The notes under the pieces are model-generated. The model saw only the letters and a list, made by a program, of their open reading frames with translations, did not search any database and was not told where the DNA came from. A stretch of 64,000 nt of DNA from Ornithinimicrobium cerasi (GTDB lineage: Bacteria > Actinomycetota > Actinomycetes > Actinomycetales > Dermatophilaceae), in contig NZ_QZMN01000003.1 in assembly GCF_003702705.1 (NCBI RefSeq), forward strand, positions 248,001 to 312,000, in the 5' to 3' direction. Within the stretch, counting starts at the first letter, position 1. Every line of letters begins with the position of its first letter. Both the position numbers and the translations under genes were made by a program. Below, piece after piece: positions 41,627-50,219 of the stretch.

Positions 41627-42634
41627 GTGAGCGCGCGACGACCACCGACCCTGGAGGACGTGGCCGCCCGGGCGGGTGTCTCGCGGGCGACCGCCTCGCG
41701 CGTCGTCAACGACGACCCCCGGGTGCGCGAGAGCGCGCGGGAGGCGGTGACCTCGGCGATCGCCGAGCTGGGCTACCTGCCCAACCGGGCGGCGCGGTCC
41801 CTCGTGGTCCGCGAGCCCGACTCGGTCGCGGTGCTGATCCACGAGCCCGACCAGCGCATCTTCGCCGACCCGTTCTTCAGCGGGATGCTGCGCGGGGTGA
41901 GCTCGCGGCTCGCGGGGACCCCCCTTCAGATGGTGCTGCTGCTGGGCGAGCCGGCCCGGGACGCGGCGCGGATGGAGCGCTACCTGCGCGCCGGGCATAC
42001 CGACGGGGTGATCGTCGTCAGCGCGCACAGGGGCGACGGCCTGGTCTCGGTCCTCACCGAGACGCGGCTGCCCACGGTGTTCGTCGGGCGGCCGCTGACC
42101 GAGGGGCCGGCCTTCGCCTACGTCGACGTCGACAACCGTGAGGGCGGGCGCATCGCGACGCGACGGCTGGTGGAGCGCGGCTGCCGGCGGATCGCCACGA
42201 TCACCGGGCCGACCGACATGGCGGCCGGGATCGACCGGCTCGAGGGGTGGAGGGACACGCTGACCGGGGCGGGTCTGCCGACCGACGCGGTCGAGACCGG
42301 GGACTTCACGTCGCAGGGCGGGGCGGAGGCGATGCGGCGCCTGCTCGCCGCTCACCCGGACCTCGACGGGGTCTTCGTGGCCTCCGACCTGATGGCGGCC
42401 GCGGCGATGGCCGAGATCCAGGCCACCGGCCGGCGGGTCCCTGAGGACGTGGCGCTCGTCGGCTTCGACGCCTCGGCCGCCGCGTCGCTCACCCGACCGC
42501 CGCTGACGTCGGTGGAGAACCCGGTCTCGGAGATGGCCGTCCGTGCGACCGAGCTGCTGCTGCGGCTGCTGCGCGGCGAGGAGGTGGCGCCGGAGGTGCT
42601 CCCGACCCGGCTGGTGGAGGGCGGGACCGCCTGA
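41627..42634 (+). CDS. LacI family repressor of the cellobiose-type operon (CebR-like)
   Basis: A 335-residue regulator with HTH LEDVAARAGVSRATASRVVND (residues 9-29), GYLPNRAARSLVV hinge helix, and effector fold FASDLMAAAAMAEIQATGRR/VPEDVALVGFDASAAASLT. It is last in the operon it probably controls through the palindrome at 36994-37009, giving autoregulation. GTG start eight bases after the GH1 stop. It converges on the aminotransferase gene with only two bases between the stop codons, so no terminator space exists. Confidence 0.9.
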   Translation: MSARRPPTLEDVAARAGVSRATASRVVNDDPRVRESAREAVTSAIAELGYLPNRAARSLVVREPDSVAVLIHEPDQRIFADPFFSGMLRGVSSRLAGTPLQMVLLLGEPARDAARMERYLRAGHTDGVIVVSAHRGDGLVSVLTETRLPTVFVGRPLTEGPAFAYVDVDNREGGRIATRRLVERGCRRIATITGPTDMAAGIDRLEGWRDTLTGAGLPTDAVETGDFTSQGGAEAMRRLLAAHPDLDGVFVASDLMAAAAMAEIQATGRRVPEDVALVGFDASAAASLTRPPLTSVENPVSEMAVRATELLLRLLRGEEVAPEVLPTRLVEGGTA

Positions 42635-42636
42635 CC

Positions 42637-44001
42637 TCAGCCCACGTGCGCGTCGGCCACCGAGAGCGCCTCGTCGAGCACGTCGAGGCCGGCGTGCAGG
42701 TCCTCGTCGGGGATGTTGAGCGGCGGGACGACGTGGACCCGGTTGAAGTTGACGAAGGGCAGCACGCCGCCGGTGCGCAGTGCGGCGGTGAGCTCGGTCA
42801 TCGCGGGTGAGCTGCCGCCGTAGGGCGCCAGCGGCTCCCGGGTCTCCCGGTCCCTCACGAGCTCGACGGCCCAGAAGCAGCCGAGGCCGCGGACGTCGCC
42901 GACGCTGGGGTGGCGCTCGGCGATCTCACGCAGGCGCGGCCCGATGACCTCGCGGCCCAGCCGGGCGGCGTTGTCGACCATCCCCTCCTCCCGCATCGCG
43001 GTGATGGTGGCGACGGCGGCCGCGCAGGCGAGCGGGTGCCCGGAGTAGGTCAGGCCGCCCGGGTAGGCGCGCTCGTCGAAGGTCGCGGCGATCTCGTCCC
43101 GGATCGCGACACCGCCGAGCGGGACGTAGCCGGAGTTGACCCCCTTGGCGAAGGCGACGAGGTCGGGCTCGAGGTCCCAGTGGTCGAAGGCGAACCACGC
43201 ACCGCTGCGCCCGAAGCCCGCCATCACCTCGTCGGCGATCAGGACGATGCCGAAGCGGTGCGTCAGCTCCCGCACCCCGGCGAGGTAGCCCGGAGGCGGC
43301 AGGTAGATGCCCGCCGTGCCGGGGATGGTCTCGAGGATCAGCGCCGCGATGTTGGTCGGACCCTCGAGGACGATCAGGTCCTCCAGGTGCCGCAGCGCGC
43401 GCTCGGTCTCCTCCTCCTCGGTGGTCGAGCCGAAGTAGCTGCGGTAGGTGTAGGCCGGCATGAAGTGGACGACGCCCTCGGCCGAGTAGTCGTTGGCGAA
43501 GCGGCGCGGGTCGCCGGTGACGTTCACGGCCAGCTGGGTCCCGCCGTGGTAGCTCCGGTAGGCCGAGAGCACCTTGGTCCGCCCCGTGTGCAACCGGGCC
43601 ATCCGGATCGCGTGCTCGACGGCGTCCGCGCCGCCGTTGGTGAAGAACACCCTGTCCAGCCCGGTGGGCGTGAGCTCGGTGATGAGGCGGGCCGCCTCCG
43701 AGCGGGCGTCGTTGACGTGCTGGGGCGCGACGGTGCACAGGCGTCCGGCCTGCTCCTGGATGGCCGCGACGACGGCCGGGTGCTGGTGGCCGATGTTGGT
43801 GTTGACCAGCTGGGAGGAGAGGTCGATGAGGCGGTTGCCGTCGCCGTCCCAGACGTAGGACCCCGAGGCGGCGAGGACCGTCATCGGCTGGAAGAGCGCC
43901 TGCGCCTGCCAGGAGTGGAAGACGTGGGCCCGGTCGAGCTCGTGGGCGCGGCGGCCGGCCTCGAGGTCGGTCGCCGAGATCGGGGTGGTGTCGGTGGTCA
44001 T
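42637..44001 (-). CDS. Class III PLP-dependent aminotransferase
   Basis: A 454-residue fold-type I aminotransferase: TNGGADAVEHAIRMAR (cofactor phosphate), Asp257 in LIADEVMAGFGRSG and the Schiff-base Lys286 in AFAKGVNSGYVPLGG. Coupled with the methylmalonate-semialdehyde dehydrogenase gene (52 bases between), it fits an omega-amino-acid or beta-amino-acid aminotransferase, such as beta-alanine, GABA or taurine transamination, but the amine donor is not specified by sequence. GGAGG nine bases upstream supports the start. Confidence 0.88.
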   Translation of the reverse strand: MTTDTTPISATDLEAGRRAHELDRAHVFHSWQAQALFQPMTVLAASGSYVWDGDGNRLIDLSSQLVNTNIGHQHPAVVAAIQEQAGRLCTVAPQHVNDARSEAARLITELTPTGLDRVFFTNGGADAVEHAIRMARLHTGRTKVLSAYRSYHGGTQLAVNVTGDPRRFANDYSAEGVVHFMPAYTYRSYFGSTTEEEETERALRHLEDLIVLEGPTNIAALILETIPGTAGIYLPPPGYLAGVRELTHRFGIVLIADEVMAGFGRSGAWFAFDHWDLEPDLVAFAKGVNSGYVPLGGVAIRDEIAATFDERAYPGGLTYSGHPLACAAAVATITAMREEGMVDNAARLGREVIGPRLREIAERHPSVGDVRGLGCFWAVELVRDRETREPLAPYGGSSPAMTELTAALRTGGVLPFVNFNRVHVVPPLNIPDEDLHAGLDVLDEALSVADAHVG

Positions 44002-44053
44002 CGGTGCGGCCTCCGGGGGTCGGGGTGAGCGGGTGGCTGGCGGACCGGCTGGC

Positions 44054-45553
44054 TCACGCGTTGGTGGGGAAGCCGAGCTGCAGGCCGGCGTGGCTGGGGT
44101 CGAGCCACCGGCTGGTGACGACCTTGCCGCGGGTGAAGAAGTGGACGCCCTCGGTCCCGTGCGCGTGGGAGTCGCCGAAGAGGCTGTTCTTCCACCCGCC
44201 GAAGGAGTAGTACGCCATCGGGACCGGGATGGGGACGTTGATGCCGATCATGCCGACCTCCACCTCGTTCTGGAAGCGCCGGGCCGCGCCGCCGTCGTTG
44301 GTGAAGATCGCGGTGCCGTTGCCGTAGGGGTTGCCGTTGATCAGCTGCAGACCCTCCTCGTAGCCCTCCACGCGGACCACGGAGAGCACCGGCCCGAAGA
44401 TCTCGTCGGTGTAGACCGTCATGTCGGGGGTGACGTCGTCGAGCAGCGTCGGGTTGAGGAAGAACCCGTCACCCTCGGCGTCGGGGTCCACGGTGCGACC
44501 GTCGAGGACGAGGGTGGCACCGGCCTCCTCACCGGCGTCGACGTAGGCGGCGACCTTGTCCCGGTGCTCGGCGGTGATGAGCGGGCCCATGTCGCAGCTG
44601 CGGGTGCCGTCGCCGACGCGCAGCCCCTGGGTGCGCTCGCTGATCTTGGCGACCAGCTCGTCGGCGATCGAGTCGACGGCGACGACGGCGGAGATGGCCA
44701 TGCACCGCTCGCCCGCGGCGCCGTAGCCGGCGCTGACCGCGGCGTCGGCCGCCAGGTCGAGGTCGGCGTCGGGCAGCACGAGCATGTGGTTCTTCGCGCC
44801 GCCCAGGGCCTGCACGCGCTTGCCGGAGGCGGTGCCGTGCTCGTAGACGTAGCGGGCCACCGGGGTGGAGCCGACGAAGGAGACGGAGGCGACCTGCGGG
44901 TCGGTGAGGAGGGCGTCGACGGCCTCCTTGTCGCCGTGGACGACGTTGAAGACACCCTCGGGCAGGCCCGCCTCGGCCCACAGCGCGGCGAGCCAGTTGG
45001 CCGGCGAGGGATCCTTCTCCGAGGGCTTGACGACCACCGTGTTGCCGGCCGCGATGGCGACGGGGAAGAACCACATCGGCACCATGGCCGGGAAGTTGAA
45101 CGGGGAGATGATCGCGCTCACGCCCAGCGGCTGACGCACGGAGTGGACGTCGACGCCGGTCGAGGCGTTCTCGGTGAACCCTCCCTTCAGCAGGTGCGGC
45201 ATACCGCAGGCGAACTCGACGACCTCCTGGCCGCGGCTCACCTCGCCCATCGCGTCGGCGAGGACCTTGCCGTGCTCCTCGGTGATGAGCGCCGCCAGCT
45301 CGGGCTGGCGCGCGTTCAGCAGCTCCCGGAAGCGGAAGAGGATGGCGGCCCGCCGAGACAGGGCGGTGTCCCGCCAGCCGGGGAACGCGGCTGCGGCGGC
45401 GGCCACCGCCTCGCCCACCTGGTCGGCGTCGGCGAGGGCGACCCGTCGGACGACCTTGCCGGTGGCGGGGTTGTGCACGTCAAGAGTCCGGGCGTCCGCG
45501 GGGGCGGCGACCTCCTGGCCGTTGATCCAGTGTCCGAGGGTCTGCAGTGTCAT
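44054..45553 (-). CDS. mmsA: CoA-acylating methylmalonate-semialdehyde dehydrogenase
   Basis: A 499-residue aldehyde dehydrogenase of the CoA-acylating type, converting malonate- or methylmalonate-semialdehyde to acetyl- or propionyl-CoA in valine, beta-alanine or inositol breakdown. The catalytic cysteine is Cys284 in GAAGERCMAIS; LGHWINGQEV at the N-terminus, ISPFNFPAMVPMWFFPVAI and GPVLSVVRVE are typical of MmsA. It lies directly upstream of the class III aminotransferase; together they make a two-step route from an omega-amino acid to an acyl-CoA. Leaderless: TAGGGT is seven bases before the ATG. Confidence 0.93.
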   Translation of the reverse strand: MTLQTLGHWINGQEVAAPADARTLDVHNPATGKVVRRVALADADQVGEAVAAAAAAFPGWRDTALSRRAAILFRFRELLNARQPELAALITEEHGKVLADAMGEVSRGQEVVEFACGMPHLLKGGFTENASTGVDVHSVRQPLGVSAIISPFNFPAMVPMWFFPVAIAAGNTVVVKPSEKDPSPANWLAALWAEAGLPEGVFNVVHGDKEAVDALLTDPQVASVSFVGSTPVARYVYEHGTASGKRVQALGGAKNHMLVLPDADLDLAADAAVSAGYGAAGERCMAISAVVAVDSIADELVAKISERTQGLRVGDGTRSCDMGPLITAEHRDKVAAYVDAGEEAGATLVLDGRTVDPDAEGDGFFLNPTLLDDVTPDMTVYTDEIFGPVLSVVRVEGYEEGLQLINGNPYGNGTAIFTNDGGAARRFQNEVEVGMIGINVPIPVPMAYYSFGGWKNSLFGDSHAHGTEGVHFFTRGKVVTSRWLDPSHAGLQLGFPTNA

Positions 45554-45560
45554 GGGACCG

Positions 45561-45566
45561 ACCCTA
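45561..45566 (-). promoter_or_regulatory. Leaderless -10 (TAGGGT) of mmsA
   Basis: Minus-strand TAGGGT, seven bases before the ATG at 45553. Divergent from the TauE-type gene's hexamer at 45623. Confidence 0.55.
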
Positions 45567-45622
45567 GACCCGCAACGGTCCGCCCTCCACGGGTCCTGCC
45601 CCGGCCGGGGCGGGTGACAGGG

Positions 45623-45628
45623 CACGAT
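45623..45628 (+). promoter_or_regulatory. Leaderless -10-like hexamer (CACGAT) of the TauE/SafE-type gene
   Basis: CACGAT, seven bases, ATG at 45636; supports that start over the ATG at 45627. Confidence 0.4.
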
Positions 45629-45635
45629 GGGCGGC

Positions 45636-46397
45636 ATGGAGCTCACCGCCGTCACCGTGCTCGTCATGGTGGCGGCGATCGTCGTCGGGGCGTCGCTGCA
45701 GCGGGTCTCCGGCACGGGGATGGGGCTTGTCGTCGCGCCCCTGCTCGCGGTGCTTCTCGGGGCCGCGCCGGGGGTGCTGCTGGCCAACGCCACGACGACG
45801 GTGTCGGCGCTGCTGCTGACGCTGGCCGTGCGCCGCGACGTCGAGTGGCGGCGGGCGCTGCTGATCGGGGTGTTCGCGGTGCCCGGTGCGGCGCTTGGGG
45901 CGCTGGTCGTCGGGAACGTGCCGGCGTCGGCGCTGCAGGTCCTGGTCGGGGCCATCGTGCTGGTGGCGCTGGGCCTGAGCTCGCTGGCGGCCCTGCTCGG
46001 GCGGTTGCCGGAGGTGCGACGGCCGTGGGTGACCCCGGCCGCCGGGTTCCTGGGTGCGGCCTTCAACACGACGGCGGGCGTGGCGGCACCGGTCATGGTC
46101 GTGCACGCGCGGCTGGTGCGGTGGGGCCAGGCCGGGTTCGCGGCCACGATGCAGCCGGTCTACATGACGATGGGTGCCCTGTCCGTGCTGGCCAAGACGG
46201 TCATGACCCCGGTGACCACGTGGACGCCGCCGTGGTGGCTGGTCGCGCTCGCCGTCGCGGCCGTCCTGGTCGGGATCGCCGTCGGGGGCGTGCTGGTGTC
46301 CCGGGTCTCGGCGTCGGCGGCCCGGCGGACGGCCACCCTGCTGGCGGCGGCCGGGGGGCTGAGCGCGGTCGTCCGGGGGGTGCTCACCTGGGGGTGA
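45636..46397 (+). CDS. TauE/SafE family membrane permease
   Basis: A 253-residue protein with seven to eight hydrophobic segments. SGTGMGLVVAPLLAVLLG and GAAFNTTAGVAAPVMVVHA are the two half-repeats of the sulfite-exporter-like family. It may export sulfite, sulfonates or other organic anions. An ATG nine bases earlier (45627) is also in frame, but the hexamer spacing favours 45636. Divergent from mmsA, whose relatives degrade amino acids such as taurine; a functional link is possible only as inference. Confidence 0.82.
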   Translation: MELTAVTVLVMVAAIVVGASLQRVSGTGMGLVVAPLLAVLLGAAPGVLLANATTTVSALLLTLAVRRDVEWRRALLIGVFAVPGAALGALVVGNVPASALQVLVGAIVLVALGLSSLAALLGRLPEVRRPWVTPAAGFLGAAFNTTAGVAAPVMVVHARLVRWGQAGFAATMQPVYMTMGALSVLAKTVMTPVTTWTPPWWLVALAVAAVLVGIAVGGVLVSRVSASAARRTATLLAAAGGLSAVVRGVLTWG

Positions 46398-46500
46398 GAG
46401 GCGGTATGCCCTCGCTCGCCGCCCCCGGGTCTAGCGCGGTCGTCCGCGGGTGCTCACCTGGTCGGCGGGTGCTCACCTGGGGGTGGGAGGCGGCATACCC
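46362..46500. repeat. Imperfect tandem duplication at the 3' end of the TauE-type gene
   Basis: The stretch AGCGCGGTCGTCCG plus GGGTGCTCACCTGG at the gene's last codons (from 46362) recurs from 46433, and GGGTGCTCACCTGG a third time at 46467. Each outer copy ends in GGAGGCGG or GAGGCGG followed by one GGTATGCC (46403) or GGCATACC (46492) motif. It fills the intergenic space before the FMN/F420 gene. Confidence 0.7.
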
Positions 46501-46519
46501 GCGCCTCCTGCAGAAGGGT

Positions 46520-46990
46520 CTAGCTGTCCTCGACCAGCCGGGCCGGGAAGCCGCCGGTGGCGACGGGTGACCAGCGGGTCGGGGTGATGCGCAGCAGCGA
46601 CTTGCCCTGAGCGACCATCGCCTCGCGGTACTCCGCCCAGTCGGGGTGCTCACCGGCCACCGCCCGGAAGTAGTCGACGAGCGGCTCGACGGACTCGGGG
46701 CAGTCGATCACCTCGCACTCCCCGTCGACCTGCACCCACGCGCCGCCGAAGTCGTCGGAGAGGACGACGACGCTCACCCGGGGGTCGCGGCGGGCGTTGG
46801 TGGTCTTGGCCCGCTCGGGGTAGGTCGAGATGACGATCCGGCCTCGGTCGTCGACGCCCCCGGTCACGGGCGAGGCCTGGGGGCGCCCGTCGGAGCGACT
46901 GGTGATGAGGACGAGGTTGTGGCGCGGGCGGACGAAGTCCAGGAGCTCCTGGAGACCGACGTCGGTGGTCGTGGCGATGGTGCGTGGCAT
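46520..46990 (-). CDS. PPOX-class F420/FMN-dependent split-barrel protein
   Basis: A 156-residue split beta-barrel flavin/deazaflavin reductase-like protein: FVRPRHNLVLITSRSDGRPQASPVTGGVD, DDRGRIVISTYPERAKTTNARRDPRVSVVVLS and YREAMVAQGKSLLRITP. This PPOX-class actinobacterial type often binds F420. Substrate unknown. A CAGACT hexamer six bases before the ATG suggests a leaderless start. It is divergent from the DUF222/HNH gene. Confidence 0.85.
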   Translation of the reverse strand: MPRTIATTTDVGLQELLDFVRPRHNLVLITSRSDGRPQASPVTGGVDDRGRIVISTYPERAKTTNARRDPRVSVVVLSDDFGGAWVQVDGECEVIDCPESVEPLVDYFRAVAGEHPDWAEYREAMVAQGKSLLRITPTRWSPVATGGFPARLVEDS

Positions 46991-47058
46991 GGGGTCAGTC
47001 TGCCCGGTGGAGTCCGCGACACGCAGCGCGCTTCCGCAGGTATGTCGTACAGGTGTTC

Positions 47059-47064
47059 TATAGT
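47059..47064 (+). promoter_or_regulatory. -10 (TATAGT) of the DUF222/HNH gene
   Basis: TATAGT in the divergent region, 34 bases before the GTG start at 47099. Its AT-richness stands out in this genome; the transcript would carry a purine-rich leader with GGAGGGGA. Confidence 0.6.
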
Positions 47065-47098
47065 TGGTGTCAGCAGGGGAGGACGGGAGGGGAGTCTC

Positions 47099-49387
47099 GT
47101 GGAGGAGATGACTGGACGTGGCGGTAGGGCCGACACCGCTCGGCCGGCGATGCTGGTGCAGGGCCTCGGGGTGAGCGGCGACGTGCCCCACGGTGCGCGG
47201 TGGCTGACGGAGGACGTCGTGCCTCCCCGGTGGCGTGACCACGCGGTCGTCGGGCTGGACGGGGTGGTCCGGGTGCGGTGGCTGCGACGTGTTGACGACG
47301 TGGACGACGTGCAGGAGGGGGTCGCCGGGGCCGAGGGTGCCGGGAGGGCGGAGGTGGCGGGGACGTCTGGGCGGGCCGAGGGCACCGAGGTACCGGTGCG
47401 TGAGCGCCCTTCCGCCGATCTGTTCGCGCTGGCAGCACCTTTCCTCGGCGGCACGTCCTCGATCCCGGCGGAGGAGTGCCTGACCGGCATCGAAGCCATG
47501 CACGTGCTGATGAGCAGGATGGCTGCGGGGCGTCTGCACGCTGCAGGCGAGCTGGCGGCTCGGGCCGCCGAGGTGCTGCTCGAGGAGGAGGGCGTGGCAG
47601 ACCCGGACGAGCTGTCCAGGACCCGGCGGGAGGACTGGCGCCGCCGGGCGAAGATGACTGCCGGCCAGGAGATCGCCGCACTCACCGGGTGGGGTCGGGG
47701 CAAGTCGCGCGAGCTGGTGGCCATCGCGCTGACGCCCCGAACCACCCGTCGGGCGGTCGACCAGGCTCTGCACTCAGGGATCGCGTCGTGGTGGCAGGTC
47801 GACAAGTTCTGGAGGGACACGCGGATGCTGCCGCACGAGGACGCAGCACTGGTCGCGCGAGCGCTCTTCGCCACCGACCCCCAGGCCGCCGACGCAGCCG
47901 TGGAGCGGCTGGACCCGGAGGGCAGCCTGACGAGCGATCCCTGGCAGGACGCGCTCTTCGTCAAGGCGCTCGCCCGGGAGATCGCCCGCGCGCGGGGCGC
48001 TGACGCGGAGGCCGAGGCGAGACGCAGGGCGGCGAGGCGGCAGGAGCGCGACGCCTTCGCCCTGATCGACGACGACGGCGAGGGCCAGGTGGTGGTGAGG
48101 GGTGACGCCGCCACCTCGGCGGCGTGCGCGGACCGGCTGCACCTCCTGGCGACCACGCTGCGTCAGGGCGGGGACGGGCGCACCGTGGCCCAGCTCCGTG
48201 CAGACCTCGCTCATGCCCTCCTGCTGCACGGGGTGCTTCCCCTCGGCGGCCAGGAGGCGACCGGGGGCGTCGCGGGCACCGTCGGGGGCGTCGAGACTGC
48301 CTCCGGGGGCGTCGACGAGGGCGATCGATGGGGAGACGACCTGATCGCGCCCGAGGAGCTGGAGCGCCTGGCCCAGGTGCTCACCGGCACACCGTCGTAC
48401 CACCTCCAGGTCATCGTCCCGTGGGACACCCTCACGGGGCAGCCGTGGCTCTCGGGATCGTGCGTCTGCGGGGGAGGCGGTGAGGGTACGCAGCCGACGT
48501 CCCCACCACGGTCGTCCGCGCCCGCCCGGTCTCCGGGACCACGGAGGCGTGAGGGGGTGGGGCACGTGCTGTCGAGGACCCCGGTCTTCCTGACCGGTGC
48601 AGCGCTGCGTGCCATGGCCCTGGCACCCGGGACGACGTTCTCGAGGATCCTCGTCGACCCGGCCGACGGGCGCTGCGTCGAGCGCTCGGTGGCGAGGTAC
48701 CAGCCGGACCGCCTCATGCGGGAGCAGATCCTGGCGGCCGATGTCACGTCCCGCGGGTTCGGGTCGGCCACCCTGGCCCGGGACTCCCAGCTCGACCACG
48801 TCCTCGAGTACCTCGCGGGCGGGGAGACGAGCGAGACCAATCTCCAGGCGCTGGACGTGGCTTCCCACCTGCGCAAGACGCGCAAGGAGTGGGCCGCGAC
48901 CATCGGCCGTCTGCGCGACGTCACCTGGACCTCCTTCTTCGGGCGCGTCTACCGCACGCGGGTCCACGACTACCGCCAGTACCTCTCCACAGGAGTGAGC
49001 CAGGTGGAGGCGGGGGAGTCGACGCACCCGGGCAACGCGGTGGGACTGCGCGCTGAGGACCGCCGGCAGCTCGCGTCCTGGCTGACCTACGCCGCACTCA
49101 CCGCGCGCCAGGTCGGTGCACCCCTGGAGGCCTCCGACGACGACCCCGACGGCGACGACACGCTGCCCGGGCGGCGGCACCCGGCCGTCTGGCTGCGTCG
49201 CACCCGGGAGCGGGACGGTCGCAAGATCTCCGGACCGCGGCCGGGCACGCCGACACCCGAGCAGGTCATCTCCGTCCCTGCGTCGACCATCCTGAGGGCG
49301 GCGCACTGGACGGACCCGTTCACCGAACCGGACCCGGCCCCGCGGACGACGACCTGGAACGCGCAGGATGACCCGCCACCGTTCTGA
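47099..49387 (+). CDS. DUF222/13E12-type protein with degenerate HNH domain
   Basis: A 762-residue protein of the DUF222 (13E12 repeat) plus HNH endonuclease family, which is common, multicopy and of unknown role in actinobacteria. The middle (RWRRRAKMTAGQEIAALTGWG-type segment to VDKFWRDTRMLPHEDAALVARALF) is DUF222. The C-terminal HNH region keeps LDHV and NLQALD but all four zinc cysteines of the family are replaced: TSRGFGS where relatives have TCRxxGC, SQLDH in place of CDLDH, LDV in place of LCR. Only one histidine of the HH pair remains. The catalytic histidine is present, but the fold must lack zinc. It has its own TATAGT promoter, an acidic/basic linker, and its last 68 bases overlap the opposite-strand membrane gene. 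Confidence 0.85.
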   Translation: MEEMTGRGGRADTARPAMLVQGLGVSGDVPHGARWLTEDVVPPRWRDHAVVGLDGVVRVRWLRRVDDVDDVQEGVAGAEGAGRAEVAGTSGRAEGTEVPVRERPSADLFALAAPFLGGTSSIPAEECLTGIEAMHVLMSRMAAGRLHAAGELAARAAEVLLEEEGVADPDELSRTRREDWRRRAKMTAGQEIAALTGWGRGKSRELVAIALTPRTTRRAVDQALHSGIASWWQVDKFWRDTRMLPHEDAALVARALFATDPQAADAAVERLDPEGSLTSDPWQDALFVKALAREIARARGADAEAEARRRAARRQERDAFALIDDDGEGQVVVRGDAATSAACADRLHLLATTLRQGGDGRTVAQLRADLAHALLLHGVLPLGGQEATGGVAGTVGGVETASGGVDEGDRWGDDLIAPEELERLAQVLTGTPSYHLQVIVPWDTLTGQPWLSGSCVCGGGGEGTQPTSPPRSSAPARSPGPRRREGVGHVLSRTPVFLTGAALRAMALAPGTTFSRILVDPADGRCVERSVARYQPDRLMREQILAADVTSRGFGSATLARDSQLDHVLEYLAGGETSETNLQALDVASHLRKTRKEWAATIGRLRDVTWTSFFGRVYRTRVHDYRQYLSTGVSQVEAGESTHPGNAVGLRAEDRRQLASWLTYAALTARQVGAPLEASDDDPDGDDTLPGRRHPAVWLRRTRERDGRKISGPRPGTPTPEQVISVPASTILRAAHWTDPFTEPDPAPRTTTWNAQDDPPPF

Positions 49388-50219
49388 CACCCACCTCACG
49401 GACCCGCCGCAGGTATGCCGTCACGGCGCCGACGCTGACCGCCACCAAGAACGAGACCATCACGGCCGGCGGTATGGCCGCAGCCCCCTCGGTCCCCAGC
49501 ATCAGCAGCATCGCGACGACGATGCTGGCACCCATCAGCGCCGAGAAGACGAGCCACGGCCCGAGCCAGAACAACCCCCCAGGCCGGCCGAGCCAGGCGC
49601 CCACACCCGTCACCACGAGGGCCGGCAGCACGATCGACAGGTCGATCACGTGGATGGGGTTCACCCACAGCCCGGCCTCGGTGAGGCTGTCGGGCACCGT
49701 CCCGGTGACGGCCGCAGGGACGAGCTCGCCCAGCCAGAGGGCTGCGAAGAGGACGCCGGTGCCCACGCTGACGCCCGCGGCGACCCGCGTCCACGTCCGG
49801 TGGGGGAAGTCGAACCCGCCGCTGCGCAGTGGCCCGACGTGCACGACCAACGCCCACGCGCTGAGCCCCAGCACAGCGACATACGCGAGGAACAGGTAGT
49901 TGAGGTGGACCGCCATCGCGTAGACGACGAAGGCGTACACGAGGTAGAGCAGGGCTCCCAGCCAGACGAGGCCGGCCCGCATGGACCCGTGCGCGTGCCG
50001 CACCGCCGCTGCGAGGAGGACGACGACCGCGACGAGGTTGCCCACGTCCTGGCCCCTGGCCTGCGTCGCCCAGTTCACCGTCTCCTGGGCGTAGACGCGG
50101 GGGTCCGTCAGCCCGGCGACGCTGCACACGAGCACCAGGAGCGAGATCGGGACCGACCAGGCCAGCACCGAACGAGCGGCCAGGCCCGTCCGCGGGCGAC
50201 CCGCGACCGCGCTCGTCAC
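49320..50219 (-). CDS. Unknown membrane protein
   Basis: A 299-residue protein with about eight hydrophobic segments (for example ISLLVLVCSVAGL, YLFLAYVAVLGLSAWALVV, IVVAMLLMLG). No family was recognised. The C-terminal tail after AYLRRV is basic and serine-rich. The GTG start overlaps the stop of the upstream membrane gene by four bases (GTGA), so the two form an operon and may act together. The 3' end overlaps the convergent HNH gene by 68 bases, antisense to its coding end. Confidence 0.6.
   Translation of the reverse strand: MTSAVAGRPRTGLAARSVLAWSVPISLLVLVCSVAGLTDPRVYAQETVNWATQARGQDVGNLVAVVVLLAAAVRHAHGSMRAGLVWLGALLYLVYAFVVYAMAVHLNYLFLAYVAVLGLSAWALVVHVGPLRSGGFDFPHRTWTRVAAGVSVGTGVLFAALWLGELVPAAVTGTVPDSLTEAGLWVNPIHVIDLSIVLPALVVTGVGAWLGRPGGLFWLGPWLVFSALMGASIVVAMLLMLGTEGAAAIPPAVMVSFLVAVSVGAVTAYLRRVREVGVRTVAGHPARSRSSSAGPGPVR

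Noticed and set aside
46362-46500. An insertion-sequence end
   Set aside because: The repeats are direct and include coding DNA of the neighbour; there is no transposase, no terminal inverted repeat and no target duplication.
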